Source of the DNA: Aliterella sp. RAGGC_92
GTDB taxonomy: Bacteria > Cyanobacteriota > Cyanobacteriia > Cyanobacteriales > Chroococcidiopsidaceae
DNA: 24,605 nt
Assembly (NCBI GenBank): GCA_030826005.1
Contig: JAPJOW010000035.1
Span: 1-24,605, forward strand
Reading direction: 5' to 3'
A model generated the notes under the pieces. The model made no database searches, was not told the origin of the DNA, and was given only the letters and a program-made list of their open reading frames with translations. The position numbers were made by a program, and so were the translations under genes. Position 1 is the stretch's first letter. Each line of letters begins with the position of its first letter. Shown piece by piece: positions 1 to 8,369 of the stretch.

Positions 1-90
1 CAAACCGCATTTGCAAGTTTTTATAAATACTTTAGCTAAACTCAAGTGCGTAAATAAAATACTATTTATTTGAGAGAACTAGAGAGTTTG

Positions 91-2535
91 ATGAAAAATA
101 GAAATAACTTAAATGTTGTTGAAGCTGAGAAGCATCATCATTCCTCTAGGAAGCAGCACCTTAGCTACCGAGTTACCCAGGGGTCAACCTTGTTGGTTGC
201 CTTTATAGTTGCACTAATTACCGCCAGTCTAATTATTCCGATAAATCGCCAAGCTGAAAGAAGTAGTCAAACGCAAATTTTACTAATTTATATTAGAGAA
301 CAACTGATTCAACTTAGCGCTTTAGAATGGCAAGCGATCGCCGAAAAAAAATTGAATTTTGAGCTAACTGAAAAAGTAGAAGTTACACGCAGTCAGATTC
401 AAAAAATGAGTCAACAATTGAAGACTCTTGAGCCACAGCAGACAAAGTTAAAAAAGTTTTTTCAGCTTCATAACCAATACAATAAAGCGGTAGAGAAAGA
501 GTTTAAGTTACTTGCTGCTGGACAGATAGCTCAAGCGATCGCTGTTGATGAAAAATATGTAGATCCAGCTTATGAAGAATTAAGCAGCGAAATTTTTAAG
601 CTCAACACCTACTATAGCAATCAAAAGCAACAGGCAAGCCTTACAGCAGAGAGAGGTTCGGCAATGGTTTTGCTAATAGCTGCGGGCTTAATTGGTGTAT
701 TGTTTTGGAAGTTTATTCAAGCAGGACAAGTAGCCAAACTAGCCGTAGCCGAGCAAAAAATTCTATCCCAAAGTGAGGAGCGGTTTCGGTCTTTAGTTCA
801 AAATGCCTCTGATGTAATTTTAGTTATCGATGCTCAAGCTAAAGTTAGCTATGTAACCGTATCTTCTCATCGGGTTTTAGGTTACGTGCCTCAAGACTTA
901 GTTGGTAATAGTATCGAAAACTTAGTAGAGTCTGAGAGTGCAGTACAACTGCAAAAATTTGTGAGCAATTGCCTGAAAGTAGCGGAAATTAGCCAGTTAA
1001 TTGAACTACCTTTTCGGCATCAGGATGGGCATTTATGCTCTGTAGAGGTAGTTGGCAATAACTTACTTAATAACCCCCAAGTAAAGGGAATTGTGTTGAC
1101 CTTGCGGGATATAAGCGATCGCAAGCAAGCGGTAGAATTACTACGTCATCATGCTTTTCACGACTCGTTGACAGATTTACCCAATAGAGCTTTATTGCAC
1201 GAGCATATGCAGCAGGCTGTAAAACGGGCAAAAAGCGATGAGAATTACACCTTTGCTGTACTTTTTCTCGATCTCGATCGCTTCAAGCTTGTTAATGATA
1301 GTTTAGGTCATAAAGTAGGAGATGAGTTATTGCGTGCTGTTGCTCAAAGAGTAAAAACCTGTTTGAGGGCTGAAGACACAATAGCTCGCTTGGGAGGAGA
1401 TGAGTTTGCCTTGCTGTTGCAAAATATTCAAAATATCGAGCAAGCTCAAGAAGTTGCCGAGCGCATTAAACAAGAACTAACTTTGCCTTTTCACTTAAAT
1501 GGGTCGCAGTTATTTATTTCTACAAGTATTGGTATTGCTATGAGTAACAATGCTAATAGCTGGTTAGACGATCTAGCTAGAAGTAGCGATGATAATAATT
1601 GGTTAGATGATATTCTTCGCAATGCTGATATAGCTATGTATCATGCCAAGACTCTAGGGAGAGCCAATCATAAGGTGTTCAATCGCACCATGCACGCCAA
1701 AGTATCTCAACGATTGCAACTAGAAACCGACCTTCAGCGCGGGATTGCTCAAGAGGAATTTATAGTTCACTATCAACCGATTGTAGATTTGAAAAGCTTT
1801 AAGATCGTTGGGCTTGAAGCTCTGGTTCGATGGCAACATCCTACTCGCGGTCTAGTTTCGCCTTTGGACTTCATTCCCTTAGCGGAAGAAATAGGCTTAA
1901 TTGTTCCTATTAGTTGGTGGGTAATGCGCGAAGCTTGTCGCCAGGTACGGTTATGGCACAAATGTTCTCACAATTCATCTTTAACAATTAGTGTCAATTT
2001 ATCGAGCAAACAGTTCTCTCAGGCTAATTTGATTTATCAAATTAAACAGATTCTTCAGGAAACAGAGCTTAGTCCCAGCGCTTTGAAGCTAGAGATTACT
2101 GAAAGCGTACTTATTGAGAATACTGAATCTGTAGCAGTTAAATTGACTCAGTTGCAAGCTATGGGAATCCAAATATCTATGGATGATTTTGGCACAGGCT
2201 ACTCATCGTTGAGCTATTTACACAGTTTGCCTATTGATATTCTAAAGATCGACCGTTCGTTTATTTCTAATATGGCTACGGACAGTACAAAAATTGAGTT
2301 AGTCCGAACAATTGTATCCCTTGCCTACAATTTAGGGCTAAATGTGGTTGCTGAAGGTATAGAAACTCTACAGCAAATGGAGCAACTCCAGTTATTGAAG
2401 TGCGAATACGGTCAGGGTTATTTGTTCTCTAAACCCTTAGATAGCGAGACAATGCAAGCGCTAGTTGTACAAAATTTACCTTTATACAGATTGCCACAAG
2501 AAACGGTTATTGCTAACAAGGTTGAGAATTTCTAG
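91..2535 (+). CDS. Membrane-anchored PAS-GGDEF-EAL cyclic-di-GMP signalling protein
   Basis: Predicted inner-membrane sensor that makes and/or breaks cyclic-di-GMP. From the ATG at 91 it is 814 residues. I prefer this start to the in-frame TTG at 70 because a purine-rich AGAGAG lies just upstream of it. Order: transmembrane segment (about 31-50), helical periplasmic region (about 55-185), second transmembrane segment (about 190-208), PAS domain (about 228-345), GGDEF domain (about 355-530), EAL domain (about 545-800). The GGDEF signature (435-439) is intact and is preceded by an RxxD inhibitory-site motif, RAED (426-429). The EAL signature is intact (E576-A-L, then VRWQHP), with DDFGTGYSS, DILKIDRSF and VVAEGIET further on. 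Both active sites therefore look competent; net direction cannot be read from sequence. The GGDEF domain carries a 13-residue tandem duplication (WLDD at 491 and at 504). The input signal is unknown. The prohibitin gene follows 60 bases later. Confidence 0.93.
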   Translation: MKNRNNLNVVEAEKHHHSSRKQHLSYRVTQGSTLLVAFIVALITASLIIPINRQAERSSQTQILLIYIREQLIQLSALEWQAIAEKKLNFELTEKVEVTRSQIQKMSQQLKTLEPQQTKLKKFFQLHNQYNKAVEKEFKLLAAGQIAQAIAVDEKYVDPAYEELSSEIFKLNTYYSNQKQQASLTAERGSAMVLLIAAGLIGVLFWKFIQAGQVAKLAVAEQKILSQSEERFRSLVQNASDVILVIDAQAKVSYVTVSSHRVLGYVPQDLVGNSIENLVESESAVQLQKFVSNCLKVAEISQLIELPFRHQDGHLCSVEVVGNNLLNNPQVKGIVLTLRDISDRKQAVELLRHHAFHDSLTDLPNRALLHEHMQQAVKRAKSDENYTFAVLFLDLDRFKLVNDSLGHKVGDELLRAVAQRVKTCLRAEDTIARLGGDEFALLLQNIQNIEQAQEVAERIKQELTLPFHLNGSQLFISTSIGIAMSNNANSWLDDLARSSDDNNWLDDILRNADIAMYHAKTLGRANHKVFNRTMHAKVSQRLQLETDLQRGIAQEEFIVHYQPIVDLKSFKIVGLEALVRWQHPTRGLVSPLDFIPLAEEIGLIVPISWWVMREACRQVRLWHKCSHNSSLTISVNLSSKQFSQANLIYQIKQILQETELSPSALKLEITESVLIENTESVAVKLTQLQAMGIQISMDDFGTGYSSLSYLHSLPIDILKIDRSFISNMATDSTKIELVRTIVSLAYNLGLNVVAEGIETLQQMEQLQLLKCEYGQGYLFSKPLDSETMQALVVQNLPLYRLPQETVIANKVENF

Positions 2536-2595
2536 GCTTTGTGCGTGAAGATATAAACAGGGCGATCGCATTGTATTAATTTAGGAGCGGGAAAA

Positions 2596-3435
2596 TTGAA
2601 AGTTAAAGATGACCAATCTTGGCAAGGTATAGTTGGAGGAGCGATCGCGGCTATATTGCTTTTGATTGCTCTAAATGCTTTTGTAATTATTAATCCTGGG
2701 GAAGCTGGAGTAATTAGCATTTTGGGTAAAGCGAGAGATGGAGCTTTACTTGAAGGTATTCACATTAAGCCGCCTTTTGTCTCTGTAGTTGATATTTACG
2801 ACTTAACGGTGCAGAAGTTTGAAGTTCCAGCGCAAAGTTCTACCAAGGATTTGCAAGACTTATCTGCGCGATTTGCCATTAATTTTCGTCTCGATCCTAC
2901 ACAAGTTGTAGAAGTAAGGAGAAAGCAAGGCACATTACAAAATATTGTCGCTAAAATTATTGCCCCCCAAACTCAAGAATCTTTTAAAGTTGCCGCCGCT
3001 AGGCGAACGGTAGAAGAAGCAATCACCAAAAGAAACGAACTAAAGCAAGATTTCGATGAGGCTTTAGGAGCAAGATTAGACAAATACGGCATTATTGTCT
3101 TAGATACCAGTGTCGTTGATTTAACTTTTTCTCCAGAATTTGCTAAAGCCGTAGAAGAAAAGCAAATTGCCGAACAACGGGCGCAAAGAGCCGTCTATGT
3201 GGCTCAAGAAGCCGAACAAGAAGCCCAAGCAGATATTAATCGCGCCAAAGGTAGAGCGGAGGCGCAAAGGCTTTTGGCAGAAACCTTGAAAGCTCAAGGG
3301 GGACAATTAGTATTGCAAAAAGAAGCAATTGAAGCTTGGCGTACTGGCGGCGCTCAGATGCCCAAAGTTTTAGTTATGGGCGAATCTAAAAACAGCGTAC
3401 CCTTTTTGTTTAATTTAGGTAATGTTCAAGAATAA
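2596..3435 (+). CDS. Prohibitin/SPFH (band 7) family membrane protein
   Basis: Likely forms membrane-anchored ring scaffolds, as prohibitins and stomatins do. The protein is 279 residues. One hydrophobic N-terminal segment (about 11-33) is followed by the SPFH domain (about 34-190), with the typical INPGEAGVI entry and a GIHIKPPF turn. A long charged, alanine- and glutamine-rich coiled coil (about 185-250) follows, containing AEQEAQADINRAKGRAEAQ. Start: a TTG at 2596 is chosen because AGGAG (2583-2587) sits eight bases before it and no nearby ATG would keep the membrane segment. It lies 60 bases behind the GGDEF-EAL gene on the same strand and could share its transcript. Related cyanobacterial prohibitins are known, but the exact role is not. 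Family assignment is firm; function is inferred. Confidence 0.9.
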   Translation: MKVKDDQSWQGIVGGAIAAILLLIALNAFVIINPGEAGVISILGKARDGALLEGIHIKPPFVSVVDIYDLTVQKFEVPAQSSTKDLQDLSARFAINFRLDPTQVVEVRRKQGTLQNIVAKIIAPQTQESFKVAAARRTVEEAITKRNELKQDFDEALGARLDKYGIIVLDTSVVDLTFSPEFAKAVEEKQIAEQRAQRAVYVAQEAEQEAQADINRAKGRAEAQRLLAETLKAQGGQLVLQKEAIEAWRTGGAQMPKVLVMGESKNSVPFLFNLGNVQE

Positions 3436-3488
3436 CTTTGCTATACCTCTTGCATTAAAAACCCGCTTCTATCGCTAAAGCCTAGCCT

Positions 3489-3538
3489 GCCTAGGGTTTC
3501 AACCCTAGGCTAATAGCTCAAGTCGGCTTAAGCCGACT
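3489..3538. repeat. Pair of palindromic repeats in a convergent spacer
   Basis: Two perfect inverted repeats lie between converging genes. The first has arms GCCTAGGGTT (3489-3498) and AACCCTAGGC (3501-3510). The second is an uninterrupted 18-base palindrome, AGTCGGCTTAAGCCGACT (3521-3538). A partial extra GCCTAG copy lies just before them at about 3480-3485. The arrangement resembles small dispersed palindromic elements of cyanobacterial intergenic regions. It could also help terminate both converging transcripts, although no long T-run follows either hairpin. Confidence 0.7.
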
Positions 3539-3597
3539 AACAATCTTTCTTTATATAAGGGTGTAACAAGAGGAAAAGAGTATTTTCTTTGTGTTTT

Positions 3598-5715
3598 TTA
3601 CCCCCCTACAGTAGAAGATTGATAAGGACTTGTGAGCTTGTCTAATTGTTGAACTAACAAACTCAAAAATAAACCCACGTCAGTAACGACACCCACCGAT
3701 TCTACCGAACCGCGATCGCTTAATTTTGTTACTACCGCCGGGTTAATATCTACGCATACCATTTTGACTCCCGCCGCCGTCATATTTCCCACGCCAATTG
3801 AGTGCAGCATTGAAGACAGCATCAATACCATATCTGCGCCTACTAATAGCTTTGAATAATCTTCTTGAGCTTTAATCAAATCCATTTGTGTATCTGGCAA
3901 TGGGCCATCATCGCGGATAGAACCTGCTAAAGAAAAAGGTACGTTGTTTTTCACGCACTCGTACATAACACCGCCAGTCAAAGCGCCGCTTTCTACAGCT
4001 TTAGCAATACTGCCATAACGACGAACGTTATTAATTACCTTCAAATGGTGGCGATGTCCGCCGCGCACGCTGACCCCGCGCTTCATATCCACACCCAAAG
4101 ATGTACCCATCAGGTTTTGTTCCATGTCGTGGACGGCGATCGCATTTCCCCCTAATAGCGCCTGCACGTAGCCTTCACGCACCAATCTAGCTAGGTGTTC
4201 GCCGCCGCCTGTATGTATCACTACAGGCCCCGCCGTCACCACTACTTTACCGCCTTGGTCGCGGATTTGGCGCAATTCCCACGCTACTTGTTCTACTACA
4301 AGTTCTACCCGGCGTTCGCTAGAAACTCCCGCCGACATAAAGCTAAATTCTTGTGTATTGCGTTGTTCTCGTACTTCTGGTTTGCGGACGGTGCGGATGC
4401 CTAAAACATCTACTACTACTTGTTCGCCTACTTCCAAGTCGCGCAACAGCTTACACCGAGCGATTATACCTTGAGGAGTTTTCTTAACGGCGATCGCGCC
4501 ATCCATGCGCTGAGATTGAACTTTTATCCATTCGCCATCAATCCTTACTTCTGTTGGATAAATAGTTGTGACATAAAACTCATCCGGCGATACCCCAGCT
4601 TGAACAACTGGTTCTAGCTTCGCGTCGCGCTCGTCTTGGGGTAAATCTACTGCGCCAAGGTCGATTAGTTGCGATAAAATTCCTTCCATCACTTCATGGG
4701 ATGGCGCAGATACCTTAACTTCGGCGGCGGAGGTGCTTTGTCTTTGTTCTCCTAAATTAAAATTGAGAACTTTAAAACTACCACCACTTTCTACAACTAA
4801 GTCTAAAGCCTGATTGATTAAGCCTGAATCGAGTAAATGACCTTCTAAGCGAATTGTGCGGCTTTCTACCGATACATTGGCGCTAACTTCTGCTCTTACA
4901 GGTTCAGTTACGCGCAGCGTTAAGCACTTCGCCGCGCCGCCTGCTTTAAGAAATTCTGTTAATGGTGTTTCAATTACTTGAAATCCCGCTTTCGTCAGAC
5001 GCTCTTTTAAAGCAGCGCTGGCTTTATTCATGACAACGATGGAATTAATGTTTACTGAATTACAGGCAAAATTTACCGCATCAGCTTCCGTAATAGCGAT
5101 CCGCTTTGCTTCGGGTACGCGCATCTCAATCACGCGGTTAGAGTAAGCATCAAAGGCGGCAGGATAGTACAGCAAATAACCACCACTAAGCGGACAAAAG
5201 CAAGTATCTAAGTGATAAAATCTCTCGTCCATCAAGCGCAGCGATAATACTTCAATATCTAGCCATTTTGCTAAATAAGGATGCGAATCGAGTTCCGAGC
5301 GAAAGCCGTAACCCGCCCACAGCCAGCGCCCTTCCCGGTCTAATAACGCATCGCCTGCGCCTTCAAAGGGTAAATCTTTGGGCAATTCGTAGACATTGTA
5401 GCCCTTTTCTTCAAACCAATCTTTAAAGTAAGGTTCTTCCCCTTGGCGCTCTTTGTGAAAAAAACGGCTGAGAACTACGTTATCTCCTAAAACCAGTCCC
5501 GCATTTGCTGTAAATACCATATCTGGTACGCCTTTATGCGGTTCAACTAGGTCTACAATGGCATTGCAAGCTAAGACATGGTGTAATTTTTGCCACTGTT
5601 CAACCGCGCGATCGCGCGATGATTTATGCAGATTACCTTCCATCCAGGGATTGATGACATAATCCACATCGTAATGATCGGGCGCGCACATGAGAAACTG
5701 AATTTCAGAAGTCAT
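3598..5715 (-). CDS. argZ: Arginine dihydrolase, ArgZ/AgrE type, with C-terminal LOR/SDH (ornithine cyclodeaminase-like) domain
   Basis: Predicted to convert arginine to ornithine, CO2 and ammonium. In the Anabaena AgrE relative the C-terminal domain further converts ornithine to proline. The protein is 705 residues, matching that family. The N-terminal amidinotransferase-fold domain (about 1-270) keeps the conserved Asn71 in VFTANAGLV, His168 in FYHLD and nucleophile Cys264 in GGAAKCLTL, at the same numbers I recall for characterised cyanobacterial ArgZ. A linker domain (about 275-400) leads to the LOR/SDH-type region (about 410-690). That region has a glycine-rich nucleotide-binding stretch (VVTAGPVVIHTGGGEH) and GSIRDDGPLPDT. 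Start: ATG at 5715; no clear Shine-Dalgarno is visible. It is last in the minus-strand run, 148 bases after the DUF6887-like gene, so it probably has its own promoter. I looked for an NtcA-type GTA-N8-TAC site in that spacer and saw none. Confidence 0.92.
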   Translation of the reverse strand: MTSEIQFLMCAPDHYDVDYVINPWMEGNLHKSSRDRAVEQWQKLHHVLACNAIVDLVEPHKGVPDMVFTANAGLVLGDNVVLSRFFHKERQGEEPYFKDWFEEKGYNVYELPKDLPFEGAGDALLDREGRWLWAGYGFRSELDSHPYLAKWLDIEVLSLRLMDERFYHLDTCFCPLSGGYLLYYPAAFDAYSNRVIEMRVPEAKRIAITEADAVNFACNSVNINSIVVMNKASAALKERLTKAGFQVIETPLTEFLKAGGAAKCLTLRVTEPVRAEVSANVSVESRTIRLEGHLLDSGLINQALDLVVESGGSFKVLNFNLGEQRQSTSAAEVKVSAPSHEVMEGILSQLIDLGAVDLPQDERDAKLEPVVQAGVSPDEFYVTTIYPTEVRIDGEWIKVQSQRMDGAIAVKKTPQGIIARCKLLRDLEVGEQVVVDVLGIRTVRKPEVREQRNTQEFSFMSAGVSSERRVELVVEQVAWELRQIRDQGGKVVVTAGPVVIHTGGGEHLARLVREGYVQALLGGNAIAVHDMEQNLMGTSLGVDMKRGVSVRGGHRHHLKVINNVRRYGSIAKAVESGALTGGVMYECVKNNVPFSLAGSIRDDGPLPDTQMDLIKAQEDYSKLLVGADMVLMLSSMLHSIGVGNMTAAGVKMVCVDINPAVVTKLSDRGSVESVGVVTDVGLFLSLLVQQLDKLTSPYQSSTVGG

Positions 5716-5863
5716 AAAAATAGTGGGGGGACGAGCAATTCATCAATCTTTATATTGCATACAAATTTTTGCTATTGCAATTCTGCTAACTTAGCTACGG
5801 TTATTTGTGCAGTTCAGTGTATTTTTTGACTAATTTATGTGCGCCGCAGATAAATTTTGCTAC

Positions 5864-6070
5864 TCAATTCCCTTTGAGTTTTTCTCTCAAAATAGCCTCT
5901 ACTTCAATCTCAGGATTAGAGAGTTCAAAGGGGTAAGGTTGCAGGTTCGCAGGATTTCGGCGACTCATCAAAACTTCCATTGCGGCTTGAAATGCCTCTT
6001 TATCGTTTCGATGTTCAGAAATATATCGTTTTAGCTCAATATTCGTCATTTGAAACAGATTTGGCATCAT
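5864..6070 (-). CDS. Small DUF6887-like protein
   Basis: A 68-residue protein with no membrane segment or signal peptide, of unknown function. The core (IELKRYISEHRNDKEAFQAAMEV in two parts, then VLMSRRNP) resembles the small cyanobacterial family I know as DUF6887; I name it from memory of its typical sequence. It looks mostly helical, with an acidic C-terminal helix containing EIEVEAILREKLK. The start ATG at 6070 overlaps the stop codon of the upstream DUF6888-like gene in an ATGA arrangement. A good ribosome site, GGGAG, lies eight bases before it inside that gene, so translation is probably coupled. A second ATG follows immediately at 6067. The pairing with a DUF6888-like partner is typical of this family. 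Confidence 0.75.
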   Translation of the reverse strand: MMPNLFQMTNIELKRYISEHRNDKEAFQAAMEVLMSRRNPANLQPYPFELSNPEIEVEAILREKLKGN

Positions 6071-6249
6071 AGAACAAACTCCCAGCTTCCATCAAGATCG
6101 ATTACTAAGGCAATATCATCATTAACTCCAGCCTGAATGTAAATTGTCTTAAATCTCTGGTCATATCGAAAAACTTGGATTGGCTGGTACAAAGTAGAGA
6201 GTAACTGACACAGAAAGGCTGAGGCTATTAGCTGTTGCTGCGTTGGCAA
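6067..6249 (-). CDS. Small DUF6888-like protein
   Basis: A 60-residue protein of unknown function. The sequence starts MPTQQQ when the TTG at 6249 is used, then runs LSTLYQPIQVFRYD, IYIQAG and a final DGSWEF. I recognise this pattern as the cyanobacterial DUF6888 family, from memory. I prefer this start to the upstream TTG at 6273 for two reasons: GGAG (plus-strand CTCC, 6257-6260) lies seven bases before it, and family members begin near MPT. The longer form would add eight residues. The predicted fold is a helix then beta strands. It sits 41 bases after the caspase-like gene and overlaps the DUF6887-like gene by four bases, so the three probably share a transcript. Confidence 0.72.
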   Translation of the reverse strand: MPTQQQLIASAFLCQLLSTLYQPIQVFRYDQRFKTIYIQAGVNDDIALVIDLDGSWEFVL

Positions 6250-6290
6250 GCTGAAACTCCAGAGATATAACAAGTGTAGCCTACCAGAAG

Positions 6291-8327
6291 TTAAACAACT
6301 TGATAAACAAAATTAAAACTTGCCCAAGCATTTACATCTAGGTGGTAAGTGTCAAGATCGGGTTTGTTTCCACTAGCATTATGCAAGTCTTGTAATACCG
6401 CCGTAGCAACTTCTACAGGGTTAGATAACGCTCCAATATACTCTTTTTCGGCAGTGGGTGCTTGGATGCCATTTTGCAAAGCCACTAAAGCCGATGTAAA
6501 ACTAGCAATGCTCAAAATCAAATAAGTTTCTGTAACCGCCGCCGGGGTATGGGTTAACCATTGAAAATCAACCGAGTTAGACGGTACGGTTATAGTTTCG
6601 CCAGGATTAATTAATAGATTTTGCAATAAGGGTTTTTCTAAACTACTAGGTTCAATAGTTGGTGAAATTGGATAAAGCGCGATCGCACTTTTATTACTGT
6701 CCAAACCCATAAGTAACAAATAAACTGGGCGATCGCTCTTATTGCTAACTCGATACTGAATTTGACTGCCTATCGCAATTGTCGGTAGTAGTATAGAATC
6801 CTTCAAAGCCAAGGTTTTGAGCTTAGAAATTGATAAACGCGATCGCTCAGAGTGTAGTTGCATTATTACTTGCTTTTCGGGGTTAATCACCTCTAAAGTT
6901 GCTTCCACTCCTAAACGAGAAGACCCCGCATTACTGATTAGTCGCCACAATTTCACGGCTAAAAGTGTCTTTAACTTGGGAATTAGTCGATTTACAGCTA
7001 CTTTTGCAGCTTCGCCAGCTTCGCCAACGCTATTAGAAATTAATTCTTGTTTGGGGGAAAATAAACCATAACGACTGGTGGAGGATTCGATTACTCGTCC
7101 AAATAAATAATCTATTGGTAGCCCCGCCGTTGTAATTAAAGACACGCGAGGAATAGCCGCAAAAGCGCTAGTTGCATCTACTTTTTCAATTCGTTCTAAG
7201 TTCGGATCTAAAGCAATATTCAAGCTGACATTGCGGGGTAAAACTCTAACTGCTTCGCGCACGAGTTGCCCTACTTGTAAGGGATTATTGCCGATAACTT
7301 GAGCTTTAGCTTTTAAAGCATAACGCGACTTCACTTGCAATTGTAACGCCGTCGAATCTTCAGTTATGGTGTTTAATTGAGAATTTTCTTTGTAATACTC
7401 CAAAACGGTAGGCGGTAAACCTCCTAACCACAACTGGGCAGTTTTGCCATTATCTTCCACCGCCGTAATTACACCATCAGCGCTAGGAATTTGCGTTTGG
7501 GCGATCGCATCTGCTACTTTGCTAAAGCTAACTTGGACTATATTTGTCGGTGTAGCTTCCCACAAATATTGAGTCAAAGCGTAGGTAAATAACCCCGCAC
7601 TAAAGCCCGTCCATTGTCCCTCTAAAGCGAGTCCACCATTAGCAGTAGCCTTTAAAATTAAGGGGAGTTGTTGTTTAAAAAATTGCTGTTTATCCTTAAT
7701 TTCTTGCTGAAAAGCCAACTCTGCGGGGGTCAATTGCCATTGCTCTAAGCCTGGTAAAGAGCGGACTTTTAAGTAACTTGGGGAAACACTAGGAGACAAA
7801 AAGCCAGTGTCGAGAATAGTTGTAATTTGAGAAGTAGCCAGACTTTGCCCTAATAATTCGAGAGTTTGTTCTGGCAAATCGTTATCTATGCCATCATCGC
7901 TAGTAACTAAACTATTGCTTGTCGTTACTTTTTCCCCTTTCTTTGACAATTGCAGGCGACGACCGTAACCGCTAAAGTGAAATACTACCGTGTCGCCACT
8001 TTGGGCTTGAGCCGTTAAATGATTTAAAAAAGCATTCTCAATTTCGGTTCTAGTTGCTTGTTTATCGGTCAACGTGAGAATGTCCGCAGCTACAAAACCA
8101 AAACGGTGAATCAGTAATTCTTTTTGCAACTCAACATCCGTAATGCAGCCTGCTAGAGGTGAATTACCGGGATATTGATTAATACCCACGAGTAGAGCTA
8201 GTTTGCGCTTGAGTGGAGAAGCGATCGCATTAAGAGCGCGATCGCCCAATTTTATCCACTGTGCTTCACTAATACCTAGCGTTGCTAGTATCCAACCTGT
8301 TCTTTTAAAAAAATCCCGCCGTTTCAT
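6291..8327 (-). CDS. Caspase-fold (peptidase C14/orthocaspase-like) protein with both catalytic residues lost; Tat-type leader
   Basis: A 678-residue protein beginning with a twin-arginine-like leader (KRRDFFKRTG then a short hydrophobic stretch), suggesting export. The caspase p20-like domain spans about 40-250: KLALLVGINQYP, then SPLAGCITDVELQKELL, then DTVVFHFSGYGRR. In active orthocaspases the last motif reads SGHG and supplies the catalytic His; here it is Tyr121. The nucleophile motif, normally DxCHSG or DTCHSG, reads ILDTGFLSP, so the Cys is Gly175. I checked both codons on the minus strand (TAC at 7967-7965, GGC at 7805-7803). The fold appears retained, but proteolysis by the usual dyad is not possible. 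The C-terminal half (about 480-678) resembles a DUF4384-type domain (RPVYLLLMGLDSNKSAIALYPISP). The gene lies 42 bases after sat and ahead of the DUF6888/DUF6887-like pair. Caspase homologs with a His-to-Tyr change are known in cyanobacteria; their role is not settled. Confidence 0.88.
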   Translation of the reverse strand: MKRRDFFKRTGWILATLGISEAQWIKLGDRALNAIASPLKRKLALLVGINQYPGNSPLAGCITDVELQKELLIHRFGFVAADILTLTDKQATRTEIENAFLNHLTAQAQSGDTVVFHFSGYGRRLQLSKKGEKVTTSNSLVTSDDGIDNDLPEQTLELLGQSLATSQITTILDTGFLSPSVSPSYLKVRSLPGLEQWQLTPAELAFQQEIKDKQQFFKQQLPLILKATANGGLALEGQWTGFSAGLFTYALTQYLWEATPTNIVQVSFSKVADAIAQTQIPSADGVITAVEDNGKTAQLWLGGLPPTVLEYYKENSQLNTITEDSTALQLQVKSRYALKAKAQVIGNNPLQVGQLVREAVRVLPRNVSLNIALDPNLERIEKVDATSAFAAIPRVSLITTAGLPIDYLFGRVIESSTSRYGLFSPKQELISNSVGEAGEAAKVAVNRLIPKLKTLLAVKLWRLISNAGSSRLGVEATLEVINPEKQVIMQLHSERSRLSISKLKTLALKDSILLPTIAIGSQIQYRVSNKSDRPVYLLLMGLDSNKSAIALYPISPTIEPSSLEKPLLQNLLINPGETITVPSNSVDFQWLTHTPAAVTETYLILSIASFTSALVALQNGIQAPTAEKEYIGALSNPVEVATAVLQDLHNASGNKPDLDTYHLDVNAWASFNFVYQVV

Positions 8328-8328
8328 A

Positions 8329-8359
8329 GCTATCAGCCATCAGCCACCAGCTATCAGCC
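8329..8359. repeat. Short imperfect repeats of a (CTATCAGC/CATCAGC)-type unit
   Basis: The 42-base spacer between sat and the caspase-like gene is largely a run of related 7-8 base units: GCTATCAGC, CATCAGC, CACCAGC, CTATCAGC. Similar short tandem units occur in many cyanobacterial spacers. They overlap the region where the caspase-like gene would have its ribosome-binding site. I see no clear Shine-Dalgarno for that gene. Confidence 0.65.
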
Positions 8360-8369
8360 TAACAGGAAG

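Noticed and set aside
70..90. Upstream TTG start for the GGDEF-EAL protein
   Set aside because: The ATG at 91 has a purine-rich ribosome site just before it and the extra seven residues add no family similarity.
4195..4617. Plus-strand open frames inside argZ
   Set aside because: They are antisense to a well-conserved coding region and have no recognisable domains.
5716..5863. NtcA-type site GTA-N8-TAC in the argZ upstream spacer
   Set aside because: Looked for by eye on both strands because argZ is a nitrogen-metabolism gene; no matching pair with the required spacing was seen.
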